Below, piece after piece: positions 29,689 through 38,738 of a DNA stretch of 64,000 nucleotides. Position 1 is the first letter of the stretch. Every line of letters starts with the position of its first letter. Where the stretch lies: positions 16,892-80,891 of the forward strand of contig SKOH01000021.1 in assembly GCA_007120165.1 (NCBI GenBank), read 5' to 3'. The stretch is from Clostridiales bacterium. Lineage in GTDB: Bacteria; Bacillota; Clostridia; Peptostreptococcales; T1SED10-28. A program made the translations under genes and the position numbers. The notes under the pieces are model-generated. The model searched no databases, was not told the origin of the DNA, and worked only from the letters and a program-made list of their open reading frames with translations.

Positions 29689-31584
29689 GTGATGAACTTG
29701 AAGGAACAGGTAAAAATTGAGGCATCCGTAGCCAGTCACAAAGGAAATCTTTACAGTAAAAATGAAGAGAAATTTTATTTAAACGGACAGTATATGGATT
29801 TGAATCAGCAAAAAGATTCCACCAGCAAATCCGCTATCCATAATTACAAACAAAGCGTATATGGGATTGCTTCCGGGACTAAACGTGGAGCCTTAGGAGA
29901 ACAGGCAGCCTTTATTACCATCGAAGTCCTGAGCCGTTATCATCTGTATCTGGAAGAAAACAGTCCCTCTTCTTTTGCTTTGAAAAAACAGCGGTTAATC
30001 GAGGAGCTGGAAAGCGCCAGGAAAAAAATCGAATCCTTTACGGATATTGAACAGGATAAAGACCTGGGAGTTACCGTTGTAGGGCTGGTGATTGATGGGA
30101 ACAAAGCCTTCGGGTTTTCCGTAGGGGAAGAGGGTATTTACAAAATCAAAGAAAAAAGCATTCACCAGCTGCCTCTTACTTCCGGCAGTGAAGAGGCTTT
30201 TATTGGTTCTGAGCAGGCGATCAGTAAAATCCTGCGTACCACAGAGGAGTTTTCCATCGATGTAGAGGACCGCTATTTACTTACGTCTAAGGGAACCTAC
30301 GACCCCTCCATGGAGAAAGAATTACTAAGTCAAATTGCCTCCTTATCGACAAAAGAGAGCACCAAAGCCTTCATTAAGGAATTATTGAATAAAGTTGGTC
30401 AAAAAAATCTTACAGCCCTGCTGGTATATGTGGAGGCGTTGGAAGGGATCATGAACAAAGATCATAGCCAGGCGTTTGTCTACAAACCAACTTCCGATTC
30501 CCTGAAAGACCCGGAGCCTGATAAGCAAAAAGACCGAAAGTCTGATTTACAGCAGGCACCGGAGGAAAAAGAAAAATCGGAGGAAAAAGGAAAACCCGAT
30601 GAGAGAAGAAATATGGATGGGGCTGCTTCCCAAAATTCAGAGGAAGCCGATGATCCCGGAAAAGAGAATAAGCCAACAAAAGAAAGGGATACCGAGGAAG
30701 CTGCCGGTGAGAAGGAATTGTCCGAAGATCAGCAGCGCCACCTGATATTTGAGCAGCGGTATGCGGAAAATCAGTTGTTTTTTAATAAAAAGCCGAACAA
30801 TCAGGATTATTCATTTATCCCGGAAACGAAAGGGGAGGGCTTAAATGAGGAAACCGGGAATCCTAGGGAGGCGGCCCATTGGGATGCAGCAGATGAACAG
30901 ATGTCTGCTTCCGAAGAATCTCTTATGGAAGAGTCCCTCACCGAGGAACATTACGAAGAGGAAGAAGATGGCGAAACCCCCTGGCGAACCCGATCAAAGT
31001 TTTTGCTGGTGGCCCTGCTTGCGGTTGGGGTAATTCTTATGGCTTTTGTTTTCGGCACCATTCGCAGTCTTGAACAACGAATACTGGACAGTTCCATAAG
31101 CAATATCGAGGCCGAAGAAACGGGCCAGGAACCCGATGAAGCATTGGCCGCTTCAGAAGAAGATGCTGAAGAGGAGCCCATAAAAGACGATCCGGAGTCC
31201 GGTGAAGAAGACAGTGACGAGACGGCCATAGACGAAAGTGCAGCGGAAGAGGAGGAGCCGGAGAGCGAAGAATCGGTTGAGGATGAGGAGAGTACCGAAG
31301 AAGCGACGGACAGTGATCAAGAAAATATGGAAGAAGAAACACCAACACCAGCGGTAACGGAAGAAGCGGCGGAAGAAGAAGCGGCGGCAGCGGCACCGGA
31401 AACCGCCGAAGCGGAAGAAACCCATGAGACCTATGCAGTGCAGGGGGGAGACACGATATTTTCCATCAGTCGAAGATTTTACAATGATGGAAGCATGGTG
31501 GATGAGATTATCCGGCTAAACAATATTCAGGATATCAATAACCTACAGGTGGGGGATGTGCTGAGACTCCCTAACCGGGATTAA
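29689..31584 (+). CDS. PP2C-like (apparently degenerate) domain, long acidic linkers, single TM and C-terminal LysM domain
   Basis: N-terminal PP2C-like pattern (NEEKFYLNG, YGIASGTKRG); TM SKFLLVALLAVGVILMAFVFGTI; LysM TYAVQGGDTIFSISRRFYNDGSMVDEIIRLNNIQDINNLQVGDVLRLP. Confidence 0.65.
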   Translation: MMNLKEQVKIEASVASHKGNLYSKNEEKFYLNGQYMDLNQQKDSTSKSAIHNYKQSVYGIASGTKRGALGEQAAFITIEVLSRYHLYLEENSPSSFALKKQRLIEELESARKKIESFTDIEQDKDLGVTVVGLVIDGNKAFGFSVGEEGIYKIKEKSIHQLPLTSGSEEAFIGSEQAISKILRTTEEFSIDVEDRYLLTSKGTYDPSMEKELLSQIASLSTKESTKAFIKELLNKVGQKNLTALLVYVEALEGIMNKDHSQAFVYKPTSDSLKDPEPDKQKDRKSDLQQAPEEKEKSEEKGKPDERRNMDGAASQNSEEADDPGKENKPTKERDTEEAAGEKELSEDQQRHLIFEQRYAENQLFFNKKPNNQDYSFIPETKGEGLNEETGNPREAAHWDAADEQMSASEESLMEESLTEEHYEEEEDGETPWRTRSKFLLVALLAVGVILMAFVFGTIRSLEQRILDSSISNIEAEETGQEPDEALAASEEDAEEEPIKDDPESGEEDSDETAIDESAAEEEEPESEESVEDEESTEEATDSDQENMEEETPTPAVTEEAAEEEAAAAAPETAEAEETHETYAVQGGDTIFSISRRFYNDGSMVDEIIRLNNIQDINNLQVGDVLRLPNRD

Positions 31585-31623
31585 TTGAGAGAAGGATAAC
31601 GTAAGAGATGAAGATTATGGGTA

Positions 31624-31669
31624 AGAAAACCCTCTTGAGCCGAAAATACCGGTTCAAGAGGGTTTCTTT
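31624..31669. terminator. Terminator between convergent genes
   Basis: GAAAACCCTCTTGA(gc)cgaaaatacc(gg)TTCAAGAGGGTTTC. Confidence 0.8.
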
Positions 31670-31690
31670 AACGGAGAAGTTTTCAAGGCT

Positions 31691-31915
31691 TTAGCCGCCC
31701 CCCACCGGCGGGAAAATCGATAAGACATCCTGATCGTGAAGTTCCTGATCCAAACTGCCGTCCTGTCCATTGACCAAAAGGATGGCCACATCCTCTTCGG
31801 AGATTTGCAAGGTTTCAATCACCTGCCTCGGGGTGGCGGCGGGAGGAAATTCTTTTGTTACAATTTTCCCCCGGCCTTCCCGGAGCGTGGCAAATAGTTT
31901 TATTTGTATATCCAT
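31691..31915 (-). CDS. MoaD/ThiS family sulfur carrier protein
   Basis: 75 aa beta-grasp-like protein with LSIFPPVGGG C-terminal GG; start at ATG 31915 with RBS. Downstream of AOR. Confidence 0.85.
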   Translation of the reverse strand: MDIQIKLFATLREGRGKIVTKEFPPAATPRQVIETLQISEEDVAILLVNGQDGSLDQELHDQDVLSIFPPVGGG

Positions 31916-32069
31916 GGTTGAACCCCCTTTCTTGCGACATAGTATAAAGTATACCAACCTTTAATAAGAATAGAAGAAGAGCTTCGAAGAAGCCCTTCTT
32001 AAATGGATTGAAGTTCAAATGGACCGACCGTCAAACGGATCAACGGTCAAAATCCATTGGCGGGTTACA

Positions 32070-33860
32070 TTAGATTTTTAAACTATTCAGTTTATCTTCG
32101 GTAGGCACTCCATCGGTGTCCCAGCCCCGCAACTCATAATATTCAGGAAGCATCTGATCCAGTAAACTGGTTTTGTCCTTAGCCGGTCCATCGGGAATCG
32201 CTTCTTTTAAAAGACGTTTCGGCAAGGTATCGTCTTCTTTCTTTAAACCGGACTTCATATTGAACATTCTTTCCAGGTTCCATATACGGTCTCCAGCTTC
32301 TAAGATGGTTTCGTCAGTGTGGTCTGTACCCACTGCAGCGTTATACATATTCGCATAATCTCCAGCGCCCATGGCGAAGGAAGTAAACAGGCAAAGTCCC
32401 AATGAGTCAATGGAAGCCGTTAAGTCCTGGAAGATTTTAACCCATAAAGGCTTTCCTTCTGTGGAGAATTTATCCAGTTTTTCCGGTAGGCCAAGGATTT
32501 CAGGAGAAATCAAGTAAGCCCGTACATGACAGCCTCCGCGGTTGGAAGTTGCATAAGCGAGTCCCTGACCCTGTATTCCCCGGGGGTCGTACGCTGGAAG
32601 TTCCTGTTTTTTAACGCTCATGGATACATCCGATGCACCATACGCTTCGCCTAATCGGAAAGAACCTTCCGCTAATTTATCCCCTAAGCCTTCTCGAAGA
32701 CCCATGCGCTTGGTCCACTCAATAATGGCGTCGTCATTACCAAATTGCAACGGTACTCCGTCGAGATCCTGATCGGTAATTAAGCCTCTTTGGTATAGTT
32801 CCATGGCGGCGGCAATGGTGGTAGAGGCGGAGATGGTATCCAGTCCCATTTCGTTACACCAGTAGTTGGCCTTGATAATATTTCCCAGGTTGGAGACGCC
32901 ACAGTCCGCGCCGTAACCCCAAATGGTTTCATATTCCGGTCCGCCGGCTTCCAGATCGTCCACTTTACAGTGTCGACCACAGGCGATGGGACATCCATAA
33001 CAGCCGGTTCGCTTAACCAGATAATTCTCAGCCAGGTTTTCACCACTGATTTCCTCCGCTTTATCAAAGGTGGAGGTTTGGAAGTTATTCGTAGGGAATA
33101 CTCCATTTTCGTTAATAATATTTACTAATACTGCGGTTCCATAAGTGGGCAGTCCTTCGCCGGTAACGCCGTTTTCTTTGATGCTCTTATTAGCAGCGGC
33201 TACAACTTGCTTTAATTGAGCCATATCATGGATTTCCGGTTTGCTTGAGCCTTTTACGGTAATAGCCTTAACATTTTTTGAACCCATGACCGCTCCAACG
33301 CCGGAACGACCTGCTGCCCGGTCCATATCATTCATAACAGCGGCTATCCGGGAAAGTTTTTCACCGGCGGGTCCGATATTAAGAATTTTTGCTTTTTCGC
33401 CAACATCCTTCGCTAACAACTCCATGGTTTTGGAGGTGGTTTGTCCCCAAAGATGGGCGGCATCCTTGATTTCCACTTCATCGTCCCGAATATCGATATA
33501 TACGGGTTTGTCTGCCTTTCCTTCAAGAATGACCATATCGTAGCCGCAGAATTTTAATTCAGCCCCCCAGCGTCCGCCGGAGTTGGAAGAGGCGATCGTA
33601 TCAGTAAGGGGAGATTTTGTAATAACCATATAGCGTCCGCCGGTTGGAGTCGGGGTTCCGCTTAATGGTCCCGTAGCCATAATAATTTTATTCTCTTTAC
33701 TGAAAGCATCTACCTTAGGATCTACTTCTTCATAAAAATATTTTGTCCCCAGGCCGCGACCCCCAATATAAGACTTGGCCCATTCCATATTAAGATCTTC
33801 TTTTACAACACTCCTGTCATCAAGATTAATTCTTAAAATTTTACCGCGATAACCCTTCAT
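32070..33860 (-). CDS. Aldehyde ferredoxin oxidoreductase family protein (tungsten/molybdopterin)
   Basis: GYRGKILRINLDDRSV, GGRGLGTKYF, GRSGVGAVMGSKNVKAITVKG, CYGCPIACGRHC cluster ligands, ADCGVSNLG. Confidence 0.94.
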   Translation of the reverse strand: MKGYRGKILRINLDDRSVVKEDLNMEWAKSYIGGRGLGTKYFYEEVDPKVDAFSKENKIIMATGPLSGTPTPTGGRYMVITKSPLTDTIASSNSGGRWGAELKFCGYDMVILEGKADKPVYIDIRDDEVEIKDAAHLWGQTTSKTMELLAKDVGEKAKILNIGPAGEKLSRIAAVMNDMDRAAGRSGVGAVMGSKNVKAITVKGSSKPEIHDMAQLKQVVAAANKSIKENGVTGEGLPTYGTAVLVNIINENGVFPTNNFQTSTFDKAEEISGENLAENYLVKRTGCYGCPIACGRHCKVDDLEAGGPEYETIWGYGADCGVSNLGNIIKANYWCNEMGLDTISASTTIAAAMELYQRGLITDQDLDGVPLQFGNDDAIIEWTKRMGLREGLGDKLAEGSFRLGEAYGASDVSMSVKKQELPAYDPRGIQGQGLAYATSNRGGCHVRAYLISPEILGLPEKLDKFSTEGKPLWVKIFQDLTASIDSLGLCLFTSFAMGAGDYANMYNAAVGTDHTDETILEAGDRIWNLERMFNMKSGLKKEDDTLPKRLLKEAIPDGPAKDKTSLLDQMLPEYYELRGWDTDGVPTEDKLNSLKI

Positions 33861-33918
33861 AAAAATTCCTCCTTTGTAGTTGTAAAATCATTAAATCTTT
33901 ACAGCTCATAGTATTAAT

Positions 33919-33934
33919 AGCAAGGAGCATGCCA
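33919..33934 (-). promoter_or_regulatory. Sigma-54 (-24/-12) promoter for the AOR gene
   Basis: Minus strand TGGCAT-GCTCC-TTGCT; GG-N10-GC spacing exactly matches the consensus TGGCAC-N5-TTGCW; about 60 nt upstream of the AOR start. Confidence 0.85.
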
Positions 33935-34038
33935 AAAACTTATAATTTTCAAACTATTCTGCTGGCGGGCCTTTGTTAATGAAAGAGGAAGTTCAGTACG
34001 AAGTAAATGATTATCTATGCCCTGCCGGACCCAGGGAG

Positions 34039-34106
34039 TGTTCTGAAAAAGAACAAAAAATATTCATGGTCTGTTCCATTAAAGAACAATGCTCTATTAT
34101 GGAACA
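34039..34106. promoter_or_regulatory. Three iterated TGTTC-N7-GAACA palindromes (candidate enhancer/UAS)
   Basis: 34039-34055 TGTTCTGAAAAAGAACA; 34072-34088 TGTTCCATTAAAGAACA; 34090-34106 TGCTCTATTATGGAACA; 105-190 bp upstream of the -24/-12 element. Confidence 0.75.
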
Positions 34107-34156
34107 GGACATGAATAAGAATCGAAAGGGTCCGATAATTTTGTTCAAGGATGCTG

Positions 34157-36058
34157 CTAATGGGAAATTTTATACTTTTCAAGCTTTCGGTACAGCGTAT
34201 TTCTGCCTAAGCCGAGAGCCTTGGCCACTGCGGTAATGTTATGATCATAATGCTCCAAAGCTTTGGCAATGTGTTCCTTTTCAACGGTATTTAGAGGTTT
34301 AACCGGCTCAGATGAAGGGGTAAAGGCAGCGGGGGAGGCTTCTGTCGGGTTGTTTAATTCTTGGATCATTCCATTTTGACGGGCATACTCCAGAGCCGTA
34401 CTTTGGGAATTGACCAGCTGCTCCACCATATTCTCCAGTTCCCGAATATTACCCGGCCAGTGGTAATGAATCATTTCCTCCAACTTTTCCCTGGAGAGGG
34501 TAAAGGTTTCCTTACCCAGTTTTAAAGCCTTCGTAGTCATGAAATAATCGATAAACAACGGAATATCATCCTTTCTTTCCCTAAGGGGGGTTAAGGACAA
34601 CGGAAGAACATTAATCCGATAAAAGAGGTCTTTACGAAACTTTCCCTTTTCCACCTCCGCTTTTAAATCTTTGTTAGTGGCGGCGATGATACGGACATCC
34701 ACAGGGATCTTCTTCCCTCCGCCGATTCGATAAATCTCCCGGTCCTCTAAAACTCTTAGAAGATTGGTTTGCATAAATAACGGCATTTCCCCGATTTCAT
34801 CCAAAAACAGGGTGCCTCTATGGGCAAGTTCGAACTTCCCTTTATTGCCGCCTTTACGGGCCCCGGTAAAGGCACCCTCTTCATAGCCGAAGAGCTCGGC
34901 TTCGATCAAATCCTTAGGGATTGCTCCGCAGTTCAGCGGAATAAAGGGCTCGTCCTGCCGATCACTGGCGCGATGGAGAGACTGGGCAAAAACCTCTTTT
35001 CCCGTACCGCTTTCTCCGGAGATCAACACAGTAGAAGGACTGTTGGCAATCTGTTTCGCATACTCCAGTGTGTTTAAAAATTTTTTGTTCCGTCCGATTA
35101 TTTTATCAAAGGTATACATTTTGTGATTGGACTTCGAGGATTCCATTTGAGTAACCCTGGGAACCTCGGTAAAAATACAGATCATACCGGTGCGGTTTTC
35201 CTGAGCATCGAAAATAGGATACAGTTCTAATGAGATTTCCTTATTTTGATGATGATGCTGGATGTAGGTCCGGGATTTAAGACGATACTGCTGGCCGGAA
35301 AAGGCGGTCCTGATCTTGGACCAGTCAACGAAAAACTCCTCCGCGGAAAGGCCGATCAGCTCTTCCCTGGTCCCCCCGATGATGTTTTGTCCTTTCCGGT
35401 TAATACTTTTGATATAACCCCGGGGGCTGATGGTTAAAATACCCTTGGGGATGGAGTCGATGATCGTACCTGCATATTGTCTGGACCAAAGGAGTTTATC
35501 CTTTACCTGTTGATGTTTCAGAGCAAGTTCGATGGACTGTACCGCCGCAACCACCATGCCCAGGGTGTGGGAGTGTACAAGGCTGCTGAAGCCCGTGAGA
35601 TTTAACGTGCCGATGATGTTTCCCTTCGGATCGTTAATGGGGGCTGCGGAGCAGGTCCATCGATGATAAACCTCCACAAAGTGCTCCTCTCCGGAAATCT
35701 GTACCGGCTTTTTTTCCCATAGGGCGGTACCCATGGCATTGGTGCCGATATGTTCTTCCGACATGTACGCCCCTGGTACCATATCGAGATTAAAGGCGAC
35801 TTCCAATACGTTTTCATCTCCCATGATATTAAGAATACAGCCCTGGACATCGGTGAGAATGCCAAAAAAACCGGAACCCTTCACGAAGTTGTAAAGGTTA
35901 TTGATAATCGGTTCCGATAAGGCGATCAGCTGTTTGTTTTCCTGCAGGACTTTTTCCAGGTCCTCGTTCTTTAGGATTTTTGAACTGAAGGTTTGCTCCG
36001 TATATATTCCAAATGCTTTACTGCGATCATGGGACTGGGAAATGATTTCTTTTTTCAT
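34157..36058 (-). CDS. Sigma-54-dependent enhancer-binding protein, AcoR-like (GAF-PAS-AAA+-Fis HTH)
   Basis: [11 protein letters not shown]...[21 protein letters not shown] (AcoR-type GAF), [22 protein letters not shown] motif ([12 protein letters not shown]), C-terminal [23 protein letters not shown]. Confidence 0.95.
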   Translation of the reverse strand: MKKEIISQSHDRSKAFGIYTEQTFSSKILKNEDLEKVLQENKQLIALSEPIINNLYNFVKGSGFFGILTDVQGCILNIMGDENVLEVAFNLDMVPGAYMSEEHIGTNAMGTALWEKKPVQISGEEHFVEVYHRWTCSAAPINDPKGNIIGTLNLTGFSSLVHSHTLGMVVAAVQSIELALKHQQVKDKLLWSRQYAGTIIDSIPKGILTISPRGYIKSINRKGQNIIGGTREELIGLSAEEFFVDWSKIRTAFSGQQYRLKSRTYIQHHHQNKEISLELYPIFDAQENRTGMICIFTEVPRVTQMESSKSNHKMYTFDKIIGRNKKFLNTLEYAKQIANSPSTVLISGESGTGKEVFAQSLHRASDRQDEPFIPLNCGAIPKDLIEAELFGYEEGAFTGARKGGNKGKFELAHRGTLFLDEIGEMPLFMQTNLLRVLEDREIYRIGGGKKIPVDVRIIAATNKDLKAEVEKGKFRKDLFYRINVLPLSLTPLRERKDDIPLFIDYFMTTKALKLGKETFTLSREKLEEMIHYHWPGNIRELENMVEQLVNSQSTALEYARQNGMIQELNNPTEASPAAFTPSSEPVKPLNTVEKEHIAKALEHYDHNITAVAKALGLGRNTLYRKLEKYKISH

Positions 36059-36306
36059 TATCTGAAACCTCCATCGGTTTATACCTTTTGTTCTATTTTA
36101 TCTAATTTTCTCAATAATTACCAAGGAAAAAATTAAATTTTTAAAAATTTCATGAAAATTATATAAGATCCCAGCAGATTTATGATATATACCTGTTTCA
36201 ACGGAATTAGCCGAGCTATGGAATTTGACAAGGACGGATGAAAAGATATATTATCAAGGTTAGCCGTATAAAATGAGAAATAAAAGCAAAATCCGGGGGA
36301 ATAACT

Positions 36307-37650
36307 ATGATGACCCATAGCGAACTGCTGGGCAATGAAAAAATTAAAACCCTATTAATTAAAATGTCTGCCCCGGCCATGGTAGGAATGGCCGTACAGT
36401 CGATGTACAGTCTGGTGGATGCTATTTTTGTCGGCAGAGCCGTGGGAACTGTGGGAATGGCCGGGCTTCAGATTGCCTTTCCGATACAGATCCTGGTCAT
36501 GTCCATTGCCCAAACCGTGGGGGTGGGAGGGGCTTCCATCATTTCCAGAAGCCTTGGAAAAGGGGATCACAGGCACGCAGAGAAGACGGTGGGAAACATC
36601 TTTTTTCTGCTGATTTTCTTAAGCCTGTTAATCTCCATGCTGGGACTTCTTTTTACCACCCCGATTTTAAAACTCTTCGGCGCGACGGAAGCCTCTTTGC
36701 CCTATGCCTTAGAGTACATACAGGTAATTCTTATGGGTTCCGTAATCTTTGTGTTTGCCATGGGAAGCAACAATATTGTTCGAGCCGAAGGAAACGCCAG
36801 GGTGGCCATGATTACGATGATCATTTCCGCAGGACTGAATATTATTTTGGACCCGTTGTTTATCTTCGGTCTGAATATGGGGATCCGGGGTGCGGCCCTC
36901 GCTACGGTACTGGCGCAGTCCTTTGCTGCGGTTTATCTATTGTATTACTTTCTTCGGGGAAAAAGCAGCCTGAAAGTGCGAAAAGCCTACCTGCGGCCGG
37001 ATATGAAAATTATTCGTGAGATTTTTCTAATCGGTGCTTCCACCTTTGCCCGAATGGCGGCGGGAACCTTGATGAGTGTGATTTTGAATCATTCCCTGGC
37101 TTACTATGGAGATGATACCTCCCTGGCGGTCTTTGTGGCGATCAATAAATTATTAACCTTTACTTTAATGCCGTTATTAGGTATAGTACAAGGTATGCAG
37201 CCGATCATCGGATACAATTACGGTGCAAAGGAATACCCTCGGGTGCATGAGACGCTGAAGCTGGCAATTATTGCAACCACAGCCATAGCAACACTGGCCT
37301 ACCTTATTTTAATGACCATTCCCGGATTTATGATCGGGCTTTTTAATGACGATCCGGTCTTAATTGAACAGGGGGTAAGGGCCATTCGTATCAATATTTT
37401 CGTCCTGCCGGTAATCGGCTATCAGATAGTGGGAGCCGGGATGTTTCAATCCATTGGGAAAGCCCGACCGGCGATTATCCTGTCCCTGGCGAGACAGGTG
37501 CTGATTTTGATTCCCTTAGCCTTAATCCTTCCGCTGTTTATGGGCACCGATGGCATCTGGCTGGCTTTTCCGATATCCGATTTACTGTCCACATTGATCA
37601 CCCATTATCTGATGCGGACTCAAATGCGAAGTTTTCGTCTGCTCAAGTAA
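36307..37650 (+). CDS. MATE family efflux transporter
   Basis: About 12 TMs; PAMVGMAVQSMYSLVDAIFVGRAVG, GVGGASIISRSLGKGD, GMQPIIGYNYGAK. Confidence 0.93.
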   Translation: MMTHSELLGNEKIKTLLIKMSAPAMVGMAVQSMYSLVDAIFVGRAVGTVGMAGLQIAFPIQILVMSIAQTVGVGGASIISRSLGKGDHRHAEKTVGNIFFLLIFLSLLISMLGLLFTTPILKLFGATEASLPYALEYIQVILMGSVIFVFAMGSNNIVRAEGNARVAMITMIISAGLNIILDPLFIFGLNMGIRGAALATVLAQSFAAVYLLYYFLRGKSSLKVRKAYLRPDMKIIREIFLIGASTFARMAAGTLMSVILNHSLAYYGDDTSLAVFVAINKLLTFTLMPLLGIVQGMQPIIGYNYGAKEYPRVHETLKLAIIATTAIATLAYLILMTIPGFMIGLFNDDPVLIEQGVRAIRINIFVLPVIGYQIVGAGMFQSIGKARPAIILSLARQVLILIPLALILPLFMGTDGIWLAFPISDLLSTLITHYLMRTQMRSFRLLK

Positions 37651-37753
37651 TCTAAGTTTTTTTAAAGAAATTCATAAAAAACTGAATTTTACCATTTTAA
37701 TTTTCTTAGAAATGGTTTAAAATTATAGAGTAGAAAAGAAAAGGAGGAATACC

Positions 37754-38020
37754 ATGGAACAATATTCTGGAATACTGTTGATGTTGGGTTTTTTGGCAAT
37801 CTTTTATTTTTTAATCATCAGACCTCAACAAAAGAAAGAAAAGAAAGTTAAGGAAATGCGAAGCAACTTAAAGGTTGGAGACGATGTTTCCACCATCGGT
37901 GGAATTCATGGAAAGATTCTAACCGTTAAAGAAGATATTGTTGTGATTGAAGTTGGATCCGACAAAGTGAAACTTACCATGGCCAAATGGGCCATCGGGA
38001 ATGTACTAAGCGAACGATAG
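37754..38020 (+). CDS. yajC: Preprotein translocase subunit YajC
   Basis: FLIIRPQQKKEKKVKEMRSNLKVGDDVSTIGGIHGKI. Confidence 0.94.
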   Translation: MEQYSGILLMLGFLAIFYFLIIRPQQKKEKKVKEMRSNLKVGDDVSTIGGIHGKILTVKEDIVVIEVGSDKVKLTMAKWAIGNVLSER

Positions 38021-38024
38021 CTAA

Positions 38025-38061
38025 TAAAAACCCCCTAATCCTCTGGATTAGGGGGTTTTTT
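38025..38061 (+). terminator. Rho-independent terminator
   Basis: AAAAACCCCCTAATCC-tct-GGATTAGGGGGTTTTTT. Confidence 0.9.
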
Positions 38062-38133
38062 AGCGGGGGCATTTTTAATCACTTTTATCGATCAGCACCG
38101 GCAGAAAAAACCAGCCGGATACAGGCCTAAGGT

Positions 38134-38643
38134 CTAGGAATCCATGGATTTGATGACTTCCAGCGCCTTATCATAATCCGGGTGGTTGGAGTTTTCCTTA
38201 ACATGTTCCACGTATTGCACCTTGTTGTCTTTATCGAGAATGACTATTCCCCGATTCAACAGACGAAGCTCCTCGATTAAAAAACCGTAATTTTTTCCAA
38301 AGGAAGCATCTTTGTGATCCGAAAGGGTAATGGCATTGTCAATATCTTTATTGGCGCAGTAACGGCTAAGAGCAAAGGGAAGGTCCATGGTGATGGTTAC
38401 GGTAACGGTGTTTTTTAAATTTTTTGCCTCATCGTTAAAACGTATTCCCTGCAGTTCACAAACTCCCGTATCAATGGAGGTCATGATGCTGATCAGTTTA
38501 TTTTTACCCTCCATGTCCTTTAGACCAAAGGGTTTCAGTTCCGTTGTAAGAGCAGTAAAATCCGGCGCCTGGTCCCCGACTTTTAACTCCTCGCCTACAA
38601 GGGTCATTGGATTTCCATTCACAGTAATTTTTTCTTTGGACAT
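38134..38643 (-). CDS. tpx: Thiol peroxidase (Tpx)
   Basis: MTLVGEELKVGDQAPDFTALT, SIDTGVCELQGIRFN (peroxidatic Cys region), LPFALSRYCANKDIDN. Confidence 0.92.
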   Translation of the reverse strand: MSKEKITVNGNPMTLVGEELKVGDQAPDFTALTTELKPFGLKDMEGKNKLISIMTSIDTGVCELQGIRFNDEAKNLKNTVTVTITMDLPFALSRYCANKDIDNAITLSDHKDASFGKNYGFLIEELRLLNRGIVILDKDNKVQYVEHVKENSNHPDYDKALEVIKSMDS

Positions 38644-38738
38644 AATTTATTCCTCCTTATTATTTTGATAATCCTTTTCATTGATACCCGGAGGGGGTTT
38701 TTTTAATCAAATGGGACGGATTCTTTTATAAAATTGGG

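Noticed and set aside
31037-31425. Long antisense ORFs (Pro/Leu- or Phe/Arg-rich) opposite the LysM protein
   Set aside because: Compositional artefact of the GAA/GAG-rich acidic linker on the plus strand.
33973-34236. 87-aa ORF on plus strand between AOR and the sigma-54 activator
   Set aside because: It spans the palindromic enhancer region and runs antisense into the activator 3' end; no RBS or recognisable domain. Better explained as regulatory DNA.
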